This document shows, piece after piece, positions 21,080-29,099 of a stretch of 64,000 nt of DNA. The position numbers and the translations under genes are program-made. The DNA is from Microvirga makkahensis. Its GTDB lineage: Bacteria > Pseudomonadota > Alphaproteobacteria > Rhizobiales > Beijerinckiaceae. A model generated the notes under the pieces. That model saw only the letters and a list, made by a program, of their open reading frames with translations. It did no database searches and was not told the origin of the DNA. The stretch lies in NCBI RefSeq assembly GCF_009830105.1, contig NZ_WURB01000009.1, forward strand, positions 62,001 through 126,000, in the 5' to 3' direction. Numbering within the stretch: the stretch's first letter is position 1; the number at the start of each line of letters is the position of its first letter.

Positions 21080-22135
21080 ATGACCCCGAAACTGAACATC
21101 GTTCCCTTCGTCAGCGTCGATCATATGATGAAGCTCGTCCTCGCCATTGGCGTGGAGCGCTTCCTGACCGAGCTGTCCGACTACATCGAAGCCGATTTCC
21201 GCCGCTGGGAGGCCTTCGACAAAACGCCCCGCGTCGCCTCCCATAGCCGTGAGGGCGTGATCGAACTCATGCCCACCAGCGACGGCGAGGTCTATGGCTT
21301 CAAATATGTGAACGGCCACCCGAAGAACACCCGCGAGGGACGCCAAACGGTGACGGCATTCGGCGTGCTGGCGGATGTGTGCACCGGCTATCCCGTGCTG
21401 CTGACCGAGATGACCATTCTGACCGCGCTGCGCACCGCCGCGACCTCGGCGGTCGCCGCCAAGTATCTCGCGCCGAGGAATGCGCGCACCATGGCGATCA
21501 TCGGCAACGGCGCGCAATCCGAGTTCCAGGCCATTGCCTTCAAGGCCCTGCTCGGCGTCGACAAACTGCAGCTCTATGACATCGATCGCTCGGCTAGCAC
21601 GAAATGTGTGCGCAATCTTGCGGGCTACGGCTTCGACATCGCCGTGTGCAGCTCCATCGAGGAAGCGATGGAGGGCGCGGAAATCGTCACCACCGTGACC
21701 GCCGACAAGCAGAACGCCACGATTCTGACCGACAACATGGTCGGCTCCGGGCTGCACATCAACGCAGTCGGCGGCGACTGCCCGGGCAAGACGGAGCTTC
21801 ACGCCGATATCCTGAAGCGCTCCGACATCTTCGTCGAGTATCCGCCCCAGACGCGGATCGAAGGCGAGATTCAGCAGCTTGCGTCCGATCATCCGGTCAA
21901 GGAGCTGTGGCGCGTGATCGCGGGTCAGGAAACGGGCCGTTCGAGCGACCGGCAGATCACCCTGTTCGACTCGGTGGGTTTCGCCATCGAGGACTTCTCG
22001 GCCCTGCGCTATGTGAAGAGGCAGATCGAGAAGACCGGTCTTTATGAGGAGCTCGATCTTGTGGCGGATCCGGACGATCCGCGCGACCTCTTCGGCATGC
22101 TGCTTCGCGCAGCCGCGACGCCGAACGCCGCGTGA
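21080..22135 (+). CDS. Ornithine cyclodeaminase
   Basis: A 351-residue member of the ornithine cyclodeaminase/mu-crystallin family, which turns L-ornithine into L-proline and ammonia with bound NAD+. The substrate-side region has FKYVNGHPKNTREGRQT, the Rossmann motif is IIGNGAQSEFQ, and VGSGLHINAVGGDCPGKTEL carries the active-site Asp typical of true cyclodeaminases rather than ketimine reductases. It follows arginase by eight bases and completes arginine degradation to proline. The length is normal. Confidence 0.93.
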   Translation: MTPKLNIVPFVSVDHMMKLVLAIGVERFLTELSDYIEADFRRWEAFDKTPRVASHSREGVIELMPTSDGEVYGFKYVNGHPKNTREGRQTVTAFGVLADVCTGYPVLLTEMTILTALRTAATSAVAAKYLAPRNARTMAIIGNGAQSEFQAIAFKALLGVDKLQLYDIDRSASTKCVRNLAGYGFDIAVCSSIEEAMEGAEIVTTVTADKQNATILTDNMVGSGLHINAVGGDCPGKTELHADILKRSDIFVEYPPQTRIEGEIQQLASDHPVKELWRVIAGQETGRSSDRQITLFDSVGFAIEDFSALRYVKRQIEKTGLYEELDLVADPDDPRDLFGMLLRAAATPNAA

Positions 22136-22176
22136 ACTGAAGAATCGGCCAGATCGTCGGGATCAGGTCTTTTCCA

Positions 22177-23415
22177 TCAGAACCGGTCTGCCCGGTAAGG
22201 CAGCGGATCGCAGAACGGTGCCTCGCCCGTCATCATCTCCGCGAGCAGGCGGCCCGAGACGGGCCCGAGGGTCAACCCGTGATGGGCATGGCCGAAGCAG
22301 AACCACAGGCCCGGATGACGAGGCGCCGGGCCGATCACGGGACGCATGTCGGGCAGGCACGGCCTGCGCCCGAGCCACGGCTTCGGCTCGACCCGTTCGC
22401 CCAGAGGGAACAGATTGCGGGCGAGAGCCTCGGCCTGATCGAGCTGACGGGAATCCTCCGGCGCGTCGAAGCCTGCAAGCTCGACGCCCGTAGTCAGCCG
22501 GATGCCCTTCGCCATCGGAGCGATCACGTAGCCCCCCTCGAAATCGAGCACAGGCTGGTTCAGGCGCGCTCCGCCCGTCGTGGCATAATGCATGTGGTAG
22601 CCGCGCTTGATGGCCAGGGGAATGCGATAGCCGAGCGGCTTGAAGATCCTGTCGGACCAGGGGCCGAGAGCCACGACGGCCTGGCCCGCCCTGACAGGCC
22701 CCTCCTGTGTGGTCACGACCCAATCGCGACCGCTCTGCGAAAGGGTCTGCGCATCGCCCGAAACGAAACGCCCGCCCTGCTGCGTGAAGAGCGCCGCATA
22801 TCCCTTCGTGAGCGCTCCCGGATCGGACACGGTCGTGGGATCGAGCCAGTGAACGGCGCCGATGGGCGCGTCACCGAGACAGGGCTCGCGTCTCTTGAGC
22901 TGTACTCGATCGAGCACCTCATAGCGCAGGCCGTATGACTCGAGGTCCTTCGCAGCGGCCAGAGCCTTGCGCTTTCCTTCAACCGTCCGGAACGTCTCGA
23001 TCCAGCCGCTGCGGCGCAGAAGATGCGCGGTTCCGGCCTGCTCGATGAGCTGGTCGTGTTCCGTCACGCAGCGTTCGATGAGCGGCAGCATGGCATTGGT
23101 CGCCGCGAGAAGACGCTCCGGCGAAGAATGCCACCAGTACCTGAAGAGCCACGCGCCCATCCTCGGCAGGTGAGAGAAGTGATACCGCACCTCCGGCGAG
23201 CGGTTCAGGCTGTAGCGGAGCAGAGCCGTGATCTGGCGCGGCATCGCATAGGGAATGACGCTCGCCCGCTCGATGAGTCCGGCGTTACCGTAGCTGGTTT
23301 CCTCTCCCGGCGAGCGGCGGTCGACGAGACAGACGGAGCGGCCACGCGATTGCAGATGGAGCGCGGCGGTGACCCCGACGATCCCTGCGCCGAGCACGAT
23401 GACGTCATGACGCAT
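22177..23415 (-). CDS. FAD-dependent oxidoreductase (D-amino-acid dehydrogenase, DadA-like)
   Basis: A 412-residue DAO-family flavoprotein. The N-terminal dinucleotide fold has VIVLGAGIVGVTAALHLQ and the Glu/Asp end of strand two (CLVDRR). GEETSYGNAGLIE matches the DadA FAD-contacting segment, and the C-terminal GLWFCFGHAHHGLTLGPVSG is typical. DadA-like enzymes deaminate D-amino acids (or related imino/amino acids) to 2-oxo acids, passing electrons to the respiratory chain. It lies just after an amino-acid ABC importer on the same strand (16-bp gap), so it probably degrades what that system imports. Confidence 0.9.
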   Translation of the reverse strand: MRHDVIVLGAGIVGVTAALHLQSRGRSVCLVDRRSPGEETSYGNAGLIERASVIPYAMPRQITALLRYSLNRSPEVRYHFSHLPRMGAWLFRYWWHSSPERLLAATNAMLPLIERCVTEHDQLIEQAGTAHLLRRSGWIETFRTVEGKRKALAAAKDLESYGLRYEVLDRVQLKRREPCLGDAPIGAVHWLDPTTVSDPGALTKGYAALFTQQGGRFVSGDAQTLSQSGRDWVVTTQEGPVRAGQAVVALGPWSDRIFKPLGYRIPLAIKRGYHMHYATTGGARLNQPVLDFEGGYVIAPMAKGIRLTTGVELAGFDAPEDSRQLDQAEALARNLFPLGERVEPKPWLGRRPCLPDMRPVIGPAPRHPGLWFCFGHAHHGLTLGPVSGRLLAEMMTGEAPFCDPLPYRADRF

Positions 23416-23431
23416 GATGAATGATCTCGAC

Positions 23432-24217
23432 TTACGCGTTGGGTTTGAGGGCCGTCTTGGCCATCCGGCTCAGCCAGCCCGGCCGCGCCGGTCGGGGCAG
23501 GTCCCCTGCTCTCAGGTGGCGGGTCAGCCGCCTTTCGAGCACCGCCCAGAGCCGTCTGATGCACTCGACGATGAGAAGGTAGAGCACCGCGGCCCACAGA
23601 TAGAGCTCGAAATTGTAGGAGCGAGAGAAGGCGAGCTTGGTGACGCCCATGAGGTCGTAGATCGTGACGAGCGACGCGATGGCGCTGGCCTTGATCATGA
23701 GGATCAGCTCATTCCCGAGCGGCCGCAGGCAGACGATCATCGCCTGGGGGAAGACGACCTTCACGAAGGTGATCGCCTTGTGCATCCCAAGCGCTGCCGC
23801 GGCCTCCCGCTGCCCTCTCGGGACGGACTGGATGGCTCCCCGGAAGATCTCGGCCTGATAGGCCGCCGTGTTCAGCGTGAAGGCGAGCAGGGCGCAGTAC
23901 CAAGCCTCGCGGAAGAACCACCAGAGGCCGAGATCCGTCCAGAAGGCGCGCAGCGATCCCAGGCCGTAATAGAGCAGGAACAGCTGTGCGAGCAGCGGAG
24001 ATCCGCGGAAGAAATAGATGTAGACGCCCGTGAGCCAGCGAAGCAGACGATTGTCCGACAGACGTGCGAGCGCCAGCAGCAGCCCGAGAGCCCCGCCGAT
24101 TGTGAAGGAGATCGCCACCAGCTGCGCCGTGACCCCGACGCCCTCGACGAAGCGCCAGCCGTAACGGTCCAGGAGGTCGAGATCGATGAGGAGGCCCAGA
24201 ATATCGCGGAAGGTCAT
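23432..24217 (-). CDS. Polar amino-acid ABC transporter permease (second)
   Basis: A 261-residue HisM/GlnP-type permease. It has the family start GVTAQLVAISFTIGGALG, YIYFFRGSPLLAQLFLLYYG, and the EAA loop region AALGMHKAITFVKVVFPQA, where the ATPase docks, followed by LILMIKASAIASLVTIYDLMG. About five membrane helices. Its start is one base past the stop of the sister permease at 24219. No ATPase gene is in the cluster. Confidence 0.92.
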   Translation of the reverse strand: MTFRDILGLLIDLDLLDRYGWRFVEGVGVTAQLVAISFTIGGALGLLLALARLSDNRLLRWLTGVYIYFFRGSPLLAQLFLLYYGLGSLRAFWTDLGLWWFFREAWYCALLAFTLNTAAYQAEIFRGAIQSVPRGQREAAAALGMHKAITFVKVVFPQAMIVCLRPLGNELILMIKASAIASLVTIYDLMGVTKLAFSRSYNFELYLWAAVLYLLIVECIRRLWAVLERRLTRHLRAGDLPRPARPGWLSRMAKTALKPNA

Positions 24218-24218
24218 T

Positions 24219-24932
24219 CTAGCCTCTCGCGTAGCCGCGGTTGGCGCGGCGCTCCAGGAGCGTGAAGGCGAGACCCGAGCCCGCCGAAAGCAGCAGATAG
24301 ATAACGCAAGCCGCGAGATAGAATACCATCGGCTGCTTGGTAGCGCCCACCGCCAGGTTCGTCTGCCGCATCAGGTCGACCAGGGAAATGGTCGAGATGA
24401 GCGAGGTGTCCTTCAGAAGGGTCAACCAGTTGTTGGAGAGTCCCGGCAGCGCCGCTCTCATGAGCTGCGGGAAGACGACGAGCCGGAACGTGAGCCACCT
24501 GGACAACCCGAGCGCGCTTCCCGCCTCGTATTGCCCTCCAGGAATGGTATTGAGCGCCCCCACCCAGACCTCGCTGGAGAAGGCCGCGAGCACGAGCCCG
24601 AAGGCGACGACGCCGGCCAGAAACGCATTGATCTGAAGCTGGCCCTCGTACCCCATCGCCGCCATCAGGCGCTGAATGAGGATCTGACCGCCATAGTACA
24701 CAATGAGCAGGGTGAGCAGTTCCGGCAGACCGCGGAACACGGTCGTGAACACGGTGGCCACGGCGCGGGCACGCGGGCTGCGGGACCGCGCCATCAGCGC
24801 AATAGTGAGGCCAAGAAAAATGCCGATGGGCAAGGTGGTGATGGCAAGCGTTAGGGTCACGAGAGTGCCCGCTGCGAGCGCAGCGCCCCAGCCCCCGTCG
24901 GAAAAGGAAAGAAGTGAAAGAACATTCTGCAA
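24219..24932 (-). CDS. Polar amino-acid ABC transporter permease (first)
   Basis: The sister HisQ/GlnP-type permease, 237 residues. TLVTLTLAITTLPIGIFLG, FTTVFRGLPELLTLLIVYYG, and the EAA loop SALGLSRWLTFRLVVFPQL with LLKDTSLISTISLVDLMRQ are clear. Together with the 23432 gene it forms the membrane channel. It is 324 bp downstream of the binding-protein gene, a gap holding a stem-loop and a palindromic repeat that probably lower its expression relative to the receptor. Confidence 0.92.
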   Translation of the reverse strand: MQNVLSLLSFSDGGWGAALAAGTLVTLTLAITTLPIGIFLGLTIALMARSRSPRARAVATVFTTVFRGLPELLTLLIVYYGGQILIQRLMAAMGYEGQLQINAFLAGVVAFGLVLAAFSSEVWVGALNTIPGGQYEAGSALGLSRWLTFRLVVFPQLMRAALPGLSNNWLTLLKDTSLISTISLVDLMRQTNLAVGATKQPMVFYLAACVIYLLLSAGSGLAFTLLERRANRGYARG

Positions 24933-25071
24933 TGGACTTACCCTACTGCCTAAGTCTCACCCTGAAAGTCTGGCTCGCAACGCGCCCGCAAGCCTCCTCC
25001 TTTTGAGGAATAGCCCATAACGGTCTGGCGCCGACACCCTCGCCCTGCCCCGCCCGTTCTCCCGTCATAGC

Positions 25072-25115
25072 CGCACTTGTTGCGGTCATCCCCGGCACGA
25101 GGCCGGGGATGGCGA
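25072..25115 (+). repeat. Dispersed palindromic repeat, copy 6 (short variant)
   Basis: GTCATAGCCGC, TTGTTGCGGTCATCCCCGGCAC and GAGGCCGGGGATGGCG, between the binding-protein and permease genes. The arms carry matched C-to-G changes relative to other copies (CCCCGGCAC / GGCCGGGG), so the hairpin is kept. Confidence 0.65.
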
Positions 25116-25155
25116 GAGCATCTCTCCCATGCCCGGGGAGCCCGACTTGCGTCAG

Positions 25156-25187
25156 AGAAAGCCCGTCTCGGAAACATCCGGGACGGG
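25156..25187 (-). terminator. Terminator or attenuator after the binding-protein gene
   Basis: On the minus strand CCCGTCCCGG / CCGAGACGGG form a 10-bp stem (one G-T pair) with a 6-base loop, followed by CTTTCTCTG. It is 70 bp past the binding-protein stop, a usual place for a partial terminator that keeps receptor expression above permease expression. Confidence 0.6.
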
Positions 25188-25256
25188 TGGGAGGGAAACC
25201 TGCACCATCCTTTTCCGAGGCCGGCCTCTCAGGATGAGGGTTCTTGTAAGATACTC

Positions 25257-26018
25257 TCAGTAGATATCGAACTCGAAATACTTGCTCTGGATCTCCTTGT
25301 AGGTGCCGTCGGAGACAATGTCCCTGATCGCCTTGTTGAACCTTTCTTTCAGCTCCTCGTCCTCCTTGCGGATCGCGATGCCGGCCTCGGACATGGTTCC
25401 TTCGATGTCGCCGAGGAGCTTGCAGCAATCCTTGCCCGTGTTCTTCAACCACTCGACCAGCACGAATTTGTCGGCGACGACAGCGTCCAGGCGTCCGTTC
25501 GCGAGATCGGCATTGGCTTCATCCTGCGTCGGATAGAGCTTGGCATCAGCACCGGCCTTGCCATAGACGTCCTCGGCATGGATCGCCTGGGTGGTGGACG
25601 ACTGAGCACCCACGGCCAATCCCTTCATCGAGGCGGGGGTCGTGTCCTTGATCTTGGAGTCCTTCGGGACGGCCACGGAGAGCGGCGTGCGGTAATAGCG
25701 GTCGGTGAAATCGATCTGCTTCTTGCGTTCCTCGGTGATCGTCATGGAAGCGATGATCGCGTCGAACTTCTTGGCGAGAAGCGCCGGGATCATCCCATCC
25801 CAATCCTGCGCGACGATGGTGCACTTCACCTGCATCTTCTCGCACAGCGCGTTCGCGATATCGATGTCGAAGCCCTGCAGCCTGTTGCTGGAATCCATGA
25901 AATTGAAGGGTGGATAGGCTCCCTCCGAAGCAATCACGATCTCCTTCTTGTCCTGCGCCGACGCCAGGGACGTCATGCCCAGAATGCAGATGCCTGCGGC
26001 GAGAATGGCTTTGTACAT
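25257..26018 (-). CDS. Amino-acid ABC transporter solute-binding protein, family 3
   Basis: A 253-residue periplasmic receptor. After a signal peptide (MYKAILAAGICILGMTSLASA) the mature part has IVIASEGAYPPFNF, LQGFDIDIANALCEKM (the family-3 signature) and FDAIIASMTITEERKKQIDFTDRYY. LAVGAQSSTTQAI and the final GTYKEIQSKYFEFDIY complete the fold. I chose the ATG at 26018, with AGAGGG upstream, because upstream in-frame codons would hide the signal peptide. ALCEKMQVKCTIV resembles lysine/arginine/ornithine-binding proteins, so a basic amino acid or an opine is a reasonable guess. Confidence 0.92.
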   Translation of the reverse strand: MYKAILAAGICILGMTSLASAQDKKEIVIASEGAYPPFNFMDSSNRLQGFDIDIANALCEKMQVKCTIVAQDWDGMIPALLAKKFDAIIASMTITEERKKQIDFTDRYYRTPLSVAVPKDSKIKDTTPASMKGLAVGAQSSTTQAIHAEDVYGKAGADAKLYPTQDEANADLANGRLDAVVADKFVLVEWLKNTGKDCCKLLGDIEGTMSEAGIAIRKEDEELKERFNKAIRDIVSDGTYKEIQSKYFEFDIY

Positions 26019-26067
26019 TTCGTACCCTCTGTTGTTTCGACCCATCCGGTCCTCTCCACGTCCAACC

Positions 26068-26970
26068 TTACGGGTTTTCCGTATAGCCGACGAATTCATG
26101 ATAAAGCGCGGCCGTCGTATTCAGCCGCTCCTCCACTTTCGGGCCCATCTCATTGAATACGGCATTCAGCAGCAAATGCACCAGAGAGAGCATCGGCGCC
26201 GTCGATTCCCAAAAGAGATTGAGATCCGTGGGGATGCGGAATACCTCGGCCGTACAGCCATCCGCCCAGTCGCAATAGGTGTCGGTCACCAGCGTGACGG
26301 GGATGCCGCGAGCATGCGCCTTGCTCGCAAGGAGCTTCGCCTGCCGCGAGTAGCGGCGGGCTTCGAAGATCACGAGGGCTGACTGGCCGTCGCCTGCGAG
26401 GAGCGCCTCGGCGAAATGCCCGGAGCCAGTATCCAGCAAGTGCACACCATCGCGCAGATATTGGAGGTTATGGACCAGTGAGGCCGCAAGCCCCCTCTCC
26501 GTCTGGAACCCGGCGACATAGACCCCCGACGCGGTCGCCAAGCGCCGGCTCGCGGATCGAAACGCGGCGGTCTGAGCATACTCGTAGACCCGCACCAAGG
26601 CCGCGACCTCCAGATCGAAGCTCTTCGTGAGCTCGGCGTGATCTTGACGGCTGCGCCTCCGGAACTCTTTGAGCCTGTCGCCGATGAGCCAGGGGCTGCC
26701 TTCAAGATCCCTTCGCAAATGCTCTTTGAGATCTTTCAGGTGACGGTAACCGATGGACCGGCAGAACCGCCCCACGGTCAGTTCGCTGACACCGAGCTTC
26801 TGGGCAATGGAAGCCGAGGTTTCGAACGGGAGTTCACTGAGATTTGCGAGCATGTAGCTCGCCACCGCCCTGCCGGATGCAGTCGCCGTATTCAGGCTCT
26901 CCTCAAGGCGCTTCTTCACGTGCCGGCTCACGACATTCCCCCCGAAGTCATTAAGACAGCTTTCTGACAT
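26068..26970 (-). CDS. MurR/RpiR-family transcriptional regulator
   Basis: A 300-residue regulator with an N-terminal RpiR helix-turn-helix (ASYMLANLSELPFETSASIA, KLGVSELTVGRFCRSIGY) and a C-terminal SIS domain (YVAGFQTERGLAASLVHNLQ, ALVIFEARRYSRQ, VTLVTDTYCD) that in relatives binds a phosphosugar or a metabolite. It lies just upstream of the amino-acid importer on the same strand and probably controls it. The frame is open to 27027, but that start lies inside the rpsU terminator hairpin, so I prefer the ATG at 26970. The ribosome-binding site there is weak. Confidence 0.9.
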   Translation of the reverse strand: MSESCLNDFGGNVVSRHVKKRLEESLNTATASGRAVASYMLANLSELPFETSASIAQKLGVSELTVGRFCRSIGYRHLKDLKEHLRRDLEGSPWLIGDRLKEFRRRSRQDHAELTKSFDLEVAALVRVYEYAQTAAFRSASRRLATASGVYVAGFQTERGLAASLVHNLQYLRDGVHLLDTGSGHFAEALLAGDGQSALVIFEARRYSRQAKLLASKAHARGIPVTLVTDTYCDWADGCTAEVFRIPTDLNLFWESTAPMLSLVHLLLNAVFNEMGPKVEERLNTTAALYHEFVGYTENP

Positions 26971-27013
26971 GAAGGCAATTGCCGGTATGTTTATGTCCAA
27001 AAGGACCGGCACG

Positions 27014-27038
27014 AAAAAGCCCGCCAATCAGGCGGGCT
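27014..27038 (-). terminator. Terminator of rpsU
   Basis: On the minus strand AGCCCGCC-TGATT-GGCGGGCT followed by TTTTTCG. It ends transcripts of rpsU (stop at 27154) before the RpiR-type regulator gene. Confidence 0.85.
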
Positions 27039-27153
27039 TCGTAGCTGAGCTCAACGGGACGTCCGAAGCGTTGATGGGCGTGGGCGCGTTGGCCCGCCAG
27101 GGAGCCACCGGCAGGCGCCCGAAGCACATGGCCCGAGCCTCGCGTACAGGGGT

Positions 27154-27450
27154 TTAGCTGCCTTGACGGGGGAGCGTGGATACGGCCGCCGGGCGGGCGC
27201 CCCGGCCGCCGCCCCGAGCGTCACGGGCGGGTCGCTTGGGGGCTGCAATCAGACCTTCTCGGATCGCCTGCTTGCGAGCCAGCTTGCGGGCCCGGCGCAC
27301 GGCTTCCGCCTTCTCGCGCGTCTTCCGCTCCGATGGCTTCTCGTAGGCCTTCCGGGCCTTCATTTCCCGGAAAATCCCCTCGCGCTGCATCTTCTTTTTG
27401 AGCGCCCGAAGAGCCTGGTCGACGTTGTTGTCTCTGACGAAAACCTGCAA
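27154..27450 (-). CDS. rpsU: 30S ribosomal protein S21
   Basis: S21 sits on the 30S platform and helps early steps of mRNA binding. The 98-residue product starts at a TTG preceded by AAGAGAGGA, giving [20 protein letters not shown], the exact family N-terminus. Then come [20 protein letters not shown] and a basic Arg/Lys-rich tail with RGGGRGARP, longer than in E. coli (71 residues) as usual in alphaproteobacteria. An in-frame GTG or ATG further upstream would add residues that do not belong to S21. Confidence 0.95.
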   Translation of the reverse strand: MQVFVRDNNVDQALRALKKKMQREGIFREMKARKAYEKPSERKTREKAEAVRRARKLARKQAIREGLIAAPKRPARDARGGGRGARPAAVSTLPRQGS

Positions 27451-27527
27451 AGAATGTCCTCTCTTGTCATGGGTATTCACGCCCGCCGACACACCGTGCG
27501 CCGGGCGATCGGGTGAAATCCCGATCT

Positions 27528-27722
27528 TCAGGCGTTGCGGATCTCGCTCTCCCGGACGGCCCTTTCCAATGAGCCTGACCTGATCCGGTATGAAAGCTCT
27601 CCCGACTGATCCGCAGGCATGAGCCGGACGATTTCGTAGACGTCCGCAGAGCCCATGCGCGCATCAGCCGAGCCCGGCTGCTTGAGCCGGACCATCTGTT
27701 TGATTTTGAATTTGTGGGACAT
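27528..27722 (-). CDS. Small conserved hypothetical protein
   Basis: A 64-residue protein starting [17 protein letters not shown], preceded by a strong AAGGAG six bases before the ATG. The pattern [25 protein letters not shown] and ERAVRESEI is one I associate with a short protein common in Methylobacteriaceae and relatives, probably a small beta-barrel (SH3-like) domain. No function is known to me. It lies between rpsU and the cold-shock gene on the same strand. Confidence 0.75.
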   Translation of the reverse strand: MSHKFKIKQMVRLKQPGSADARMGSADVYEIVRLMPADQSGELSYRIRSGSLERAVRESEIRNA

Positions 27723-27816
27723 GATATGCTCCTTCGGGTGTTCCGGCATCGGGATGGCACTCCCGACGGCCGGACACCGGCACCTTCAGGCAAGGCGCTT
27801 TTGCATTCGCACGAAC

Positions 27817-27842
27817 AAAAAAGCCGCCCCTGAAGGGCGGCT
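27817..27842 (-). terminator. Terminator of the cold-shock gene
   Basis: On the minus strand AGCCGCCC-TTCAG-GGGCGGCT followed by TTTTTTG, 47 bp past the csp stop. A textbook Rho-independent terminator. Confidence 0.9.
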
Positions 27843-27888
27843 GTATCAGGCGGCGTGGAACACCGCGCCGCCCGATAGTGACGGCGAT

Positions 27889-28098
27889 TTAGGCCGTCTG
27901 GATGTTGTTGACGGCGACCTTGCCGGAGCGGCGGTCCTCAGCCGTGTCGAAGGCCACCTTCTGGCCTTCGCGCAGGCCGCGCAGGCCGGCGCGCTCGAGA
28001 GCGGTGGCGTGGACGAACACGTCCTTGTCGCCGTTGTCCGGCTGGATGAAGCCGAAGCCCTTCTGGTCATTGTAGAATTTAACGGTGCCCGTAATCAT
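27889..28098 (-). CDS. Cold-shock protein, CspA family
   Basis: A 69-residue single cold-shock domain that binds single-stranded RNA/DNA. RNP1 (KGFGFIQPDNG) and RNP2 (DVFVHATAL) are intact, within a five-stranded OB fold starting TGTVKFYNDQ. AAGGA lies seven bases before the ATG. Upstream on its strand is about 550 bp with no gene, which may include a long structured leader like those of cold-induced csp genes. A strong terminator follows. Confidence 0.95.
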   Translation of the reverse strand: MITGTVKFYNDQKGFGFIQPDNGDKDVFVHATALERAGLRGLREGQKVAFDTAEDRRSGKVAVNNIQTA

Positions 28099-28647
28099 GG
28101 GAGTGTCCTTAGGTATGCGTCAGTGCACGTGAGCGATTGGACGTGCCACAGCACGGCCCCGCTCGGTTCGTCGATGTTTGGGAGAGTGTCTGAACGTGCG
28201 CCCGGCAGGCCAAGGCGGTACGGCCCGATTGTCCGGCCAAATGTCGATAGAAAGCAAAATAGGGCAAAACCGCAGAAAAGACAAGAGCAGATCGAAAATA
28301 AATCGACAGGCAATGCCTTCTGGCGTCGACTCAGATTTCTGTTTTCCCAGAGGCAAACCGGAAAATACCATTGCTCTCTCTCGGCTTCACAATTTTGAGC
28401 CAGAGATCTTTTTATTATGCTTTGTTTCTTTTTCCTGGTCTCGGCGACTTACCGCCCCGTATCAGTTCATCTGGTCGACATATCGATCTGCTCTCCTGGG
28501 CTCCCCATCAAGCGCCGAGCCTGCTCTTCACTCCCATCGATGGTGCCCGGAGCCTGCCCGACGGACTCCTCCCATCGTGATTGCCCCACCCTTCCTCGAA
28601 CACGGCAATGCCGTCCGGCCACCGCCGGCACGGCGACAGGAATTTCA
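28099..28647. other. Gene-free region upstream of the cold-shock gene
   Basis: About 550 bp without a convincing gene. The part nearest csp probably forms its leader and promoter. It is less GC-rich than the flanks between 28230 and 28450 (for example TTTTTATTATGC, AAATAAATCG). Open frames here have poor composition and no similarity I know. Confidence 0.4.
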
Positions 28648-28794
28648 ATGTCGACGTCAACCCAAGTTCAGAATCACACGAAGAAACCGCAGCCCGCGAA
28701 AGCGGATCCGCAGATCAAGGCCGCACCCAAGCCCCAACCGTCGGGCCTGACCCGAGAGGAACTTCGCCGGATTGTGCTAGAAATGATCGGATAA
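28648..28794 (+). CDS. Small hypothetical protein
   Basis: A 48-residue reading frame with ACAGGA six bases before the ATG. The product is Lys/Pro/Gln-rich at first (STQVQNHTKKPQPAKADPQ) and ends in an amphipathic helix (LTREELRRIVLEMIG). No membrane segment or signal. The ordered end and the ribosome-binding site make a real small gene plausible, but I do not know the family. Confidence 0.45.
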   Translation: MSTSTQVQNHTKKPQPAKADPQIKAAPKPQPSGLTREELRRIVLEMIG

Positions 28795-29099
28795 GACCGC
28801 TGGCGGCAGCCGAAGCGAGACGGTGCGGCAGCGAACCGGTCAATCGCATATGCGGGGACGCGTAGAACAGGCTCTCCTGAAACGCCGGACGCTCGCCCAT
28901 CATGACCGATCCTCCCGCTGAGAATGCCTCATCGAGGAAGCGCGATCCGCCGCCCTCCACGAGAACTTTTCAACGAAATCTGCCAGTAAGGTACATTCCA
29001 GGTTCACAGGTAGAATTTCGTGGATCCCCGTTATAGAATCACCTCGGCTTCCCGACATAGGCTCAGGAGCTGGACAAGGCTTGCTCAACATCCACGGAA
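28795..29099. other. Gene-free region before the RHH-kinase stop
   Basis: About 305 bp. I see no gene, repeat or terminator with a T-run here. Short open frames have random composition. Confidence 0.35.

Noticed and set aside
26971-27027. Earlier start for the RpiR-type regulator at 27027
   Set aside because: That start lies inside the hairpin of the rpsU terminator.
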